Shown here in pieces: positions 5,792 through 5,795 of a DNA stretch of 5,795 nucleotides. A model generated the notes under the pieces. The model was not told the DNA's origin. It was given only the letters and a program-made list of their open reading frames with translations, and did no database searches. Numbering within the stretch: the first letter of the stretch is position 1; each line of letters opens with the position of its first letter. The position numbers and the translations under genes are program-made. This stretch comes from Oscillospiraceae bacterium (GTDB lineage Bacteria; Bacillota; Clostridia; Oscillospirales; Ruminococcaceae). The stretch lies in NCBI GenBank assembly GCA_014796735.1, contig JAAVIG010000012.1:1-5795 (forward strand). Direction: 5' to 3'.

Positions 5792-5795
5792 TTTG

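Overview
The window holds one complete three-gene signal-transduction operon, all on the + strand. It is flanked by an AT-rich upstream region with a strong-looking promoter and by a downstream region packed with hairpins. No tRNA, rRNA, CRISPR array, transposase or other mobile gene is visible. The organism is most likely an anaerobic Firmicute of the class Clostridia (Lachnospiraceae or Oscillospiraceae type). This is inference from the AT-rich intergenic DNA, GGAGG-type ribosome binding sites, a consensus sigma-A promoter, moderate-GC genes, and a soluble PocR-type hybrid kinase next to an HD-GYP response regulator. No gene here fixes the species.

Layout: positions 1-445 are non-coding. 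They contain a perfect 16-bp inverted repeat (50-97), a possible weak terminator (113-162), a TTGACA-N17-TAAAAT promoter (165-193) and a leader of about 245 nt with short direct repeats. Positions 446-1540 encode a two-receiver protein whose first receiver looks degenerate and whose second is intact. Positions 1569-4526 encode a large cytoplasmic hybrid histidine kinase: PocR sensor, HisKA, HATPase, degenerate receiver, true receiver, Hpt, then two copies of an uncharacterised helical module. Positions 4550-5578 encode a receiver-HD-GYP protein, a predicted cyclic-di-GMP phosphodiesterase. Gaps between the genes are 28 and 23 nt, so they are almost certainly co-transcribed. Positions 5579-5795 contain at least five hairpins that look like an intergenic repeat cluster, with possible terminator function.

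How the genes may work together (inference): the PocR domain senses a small cytoplasmic ligand or metal/redox state. Phosphate passes from His203 to Asp609 to His764 inside the kinase, then to Asp53 of the HD-GYP protein, changing cyclic-di-GMP hydrolysis. The first gene's receiver (Asp296) has no output domain and could be a second target of the Hpt, acting as a sink, adaptor or scaffold. The most unusual parts are the pseudo-receiver/coiled-coil/receiver protein and the duplicated C-terminal module of the kinase.
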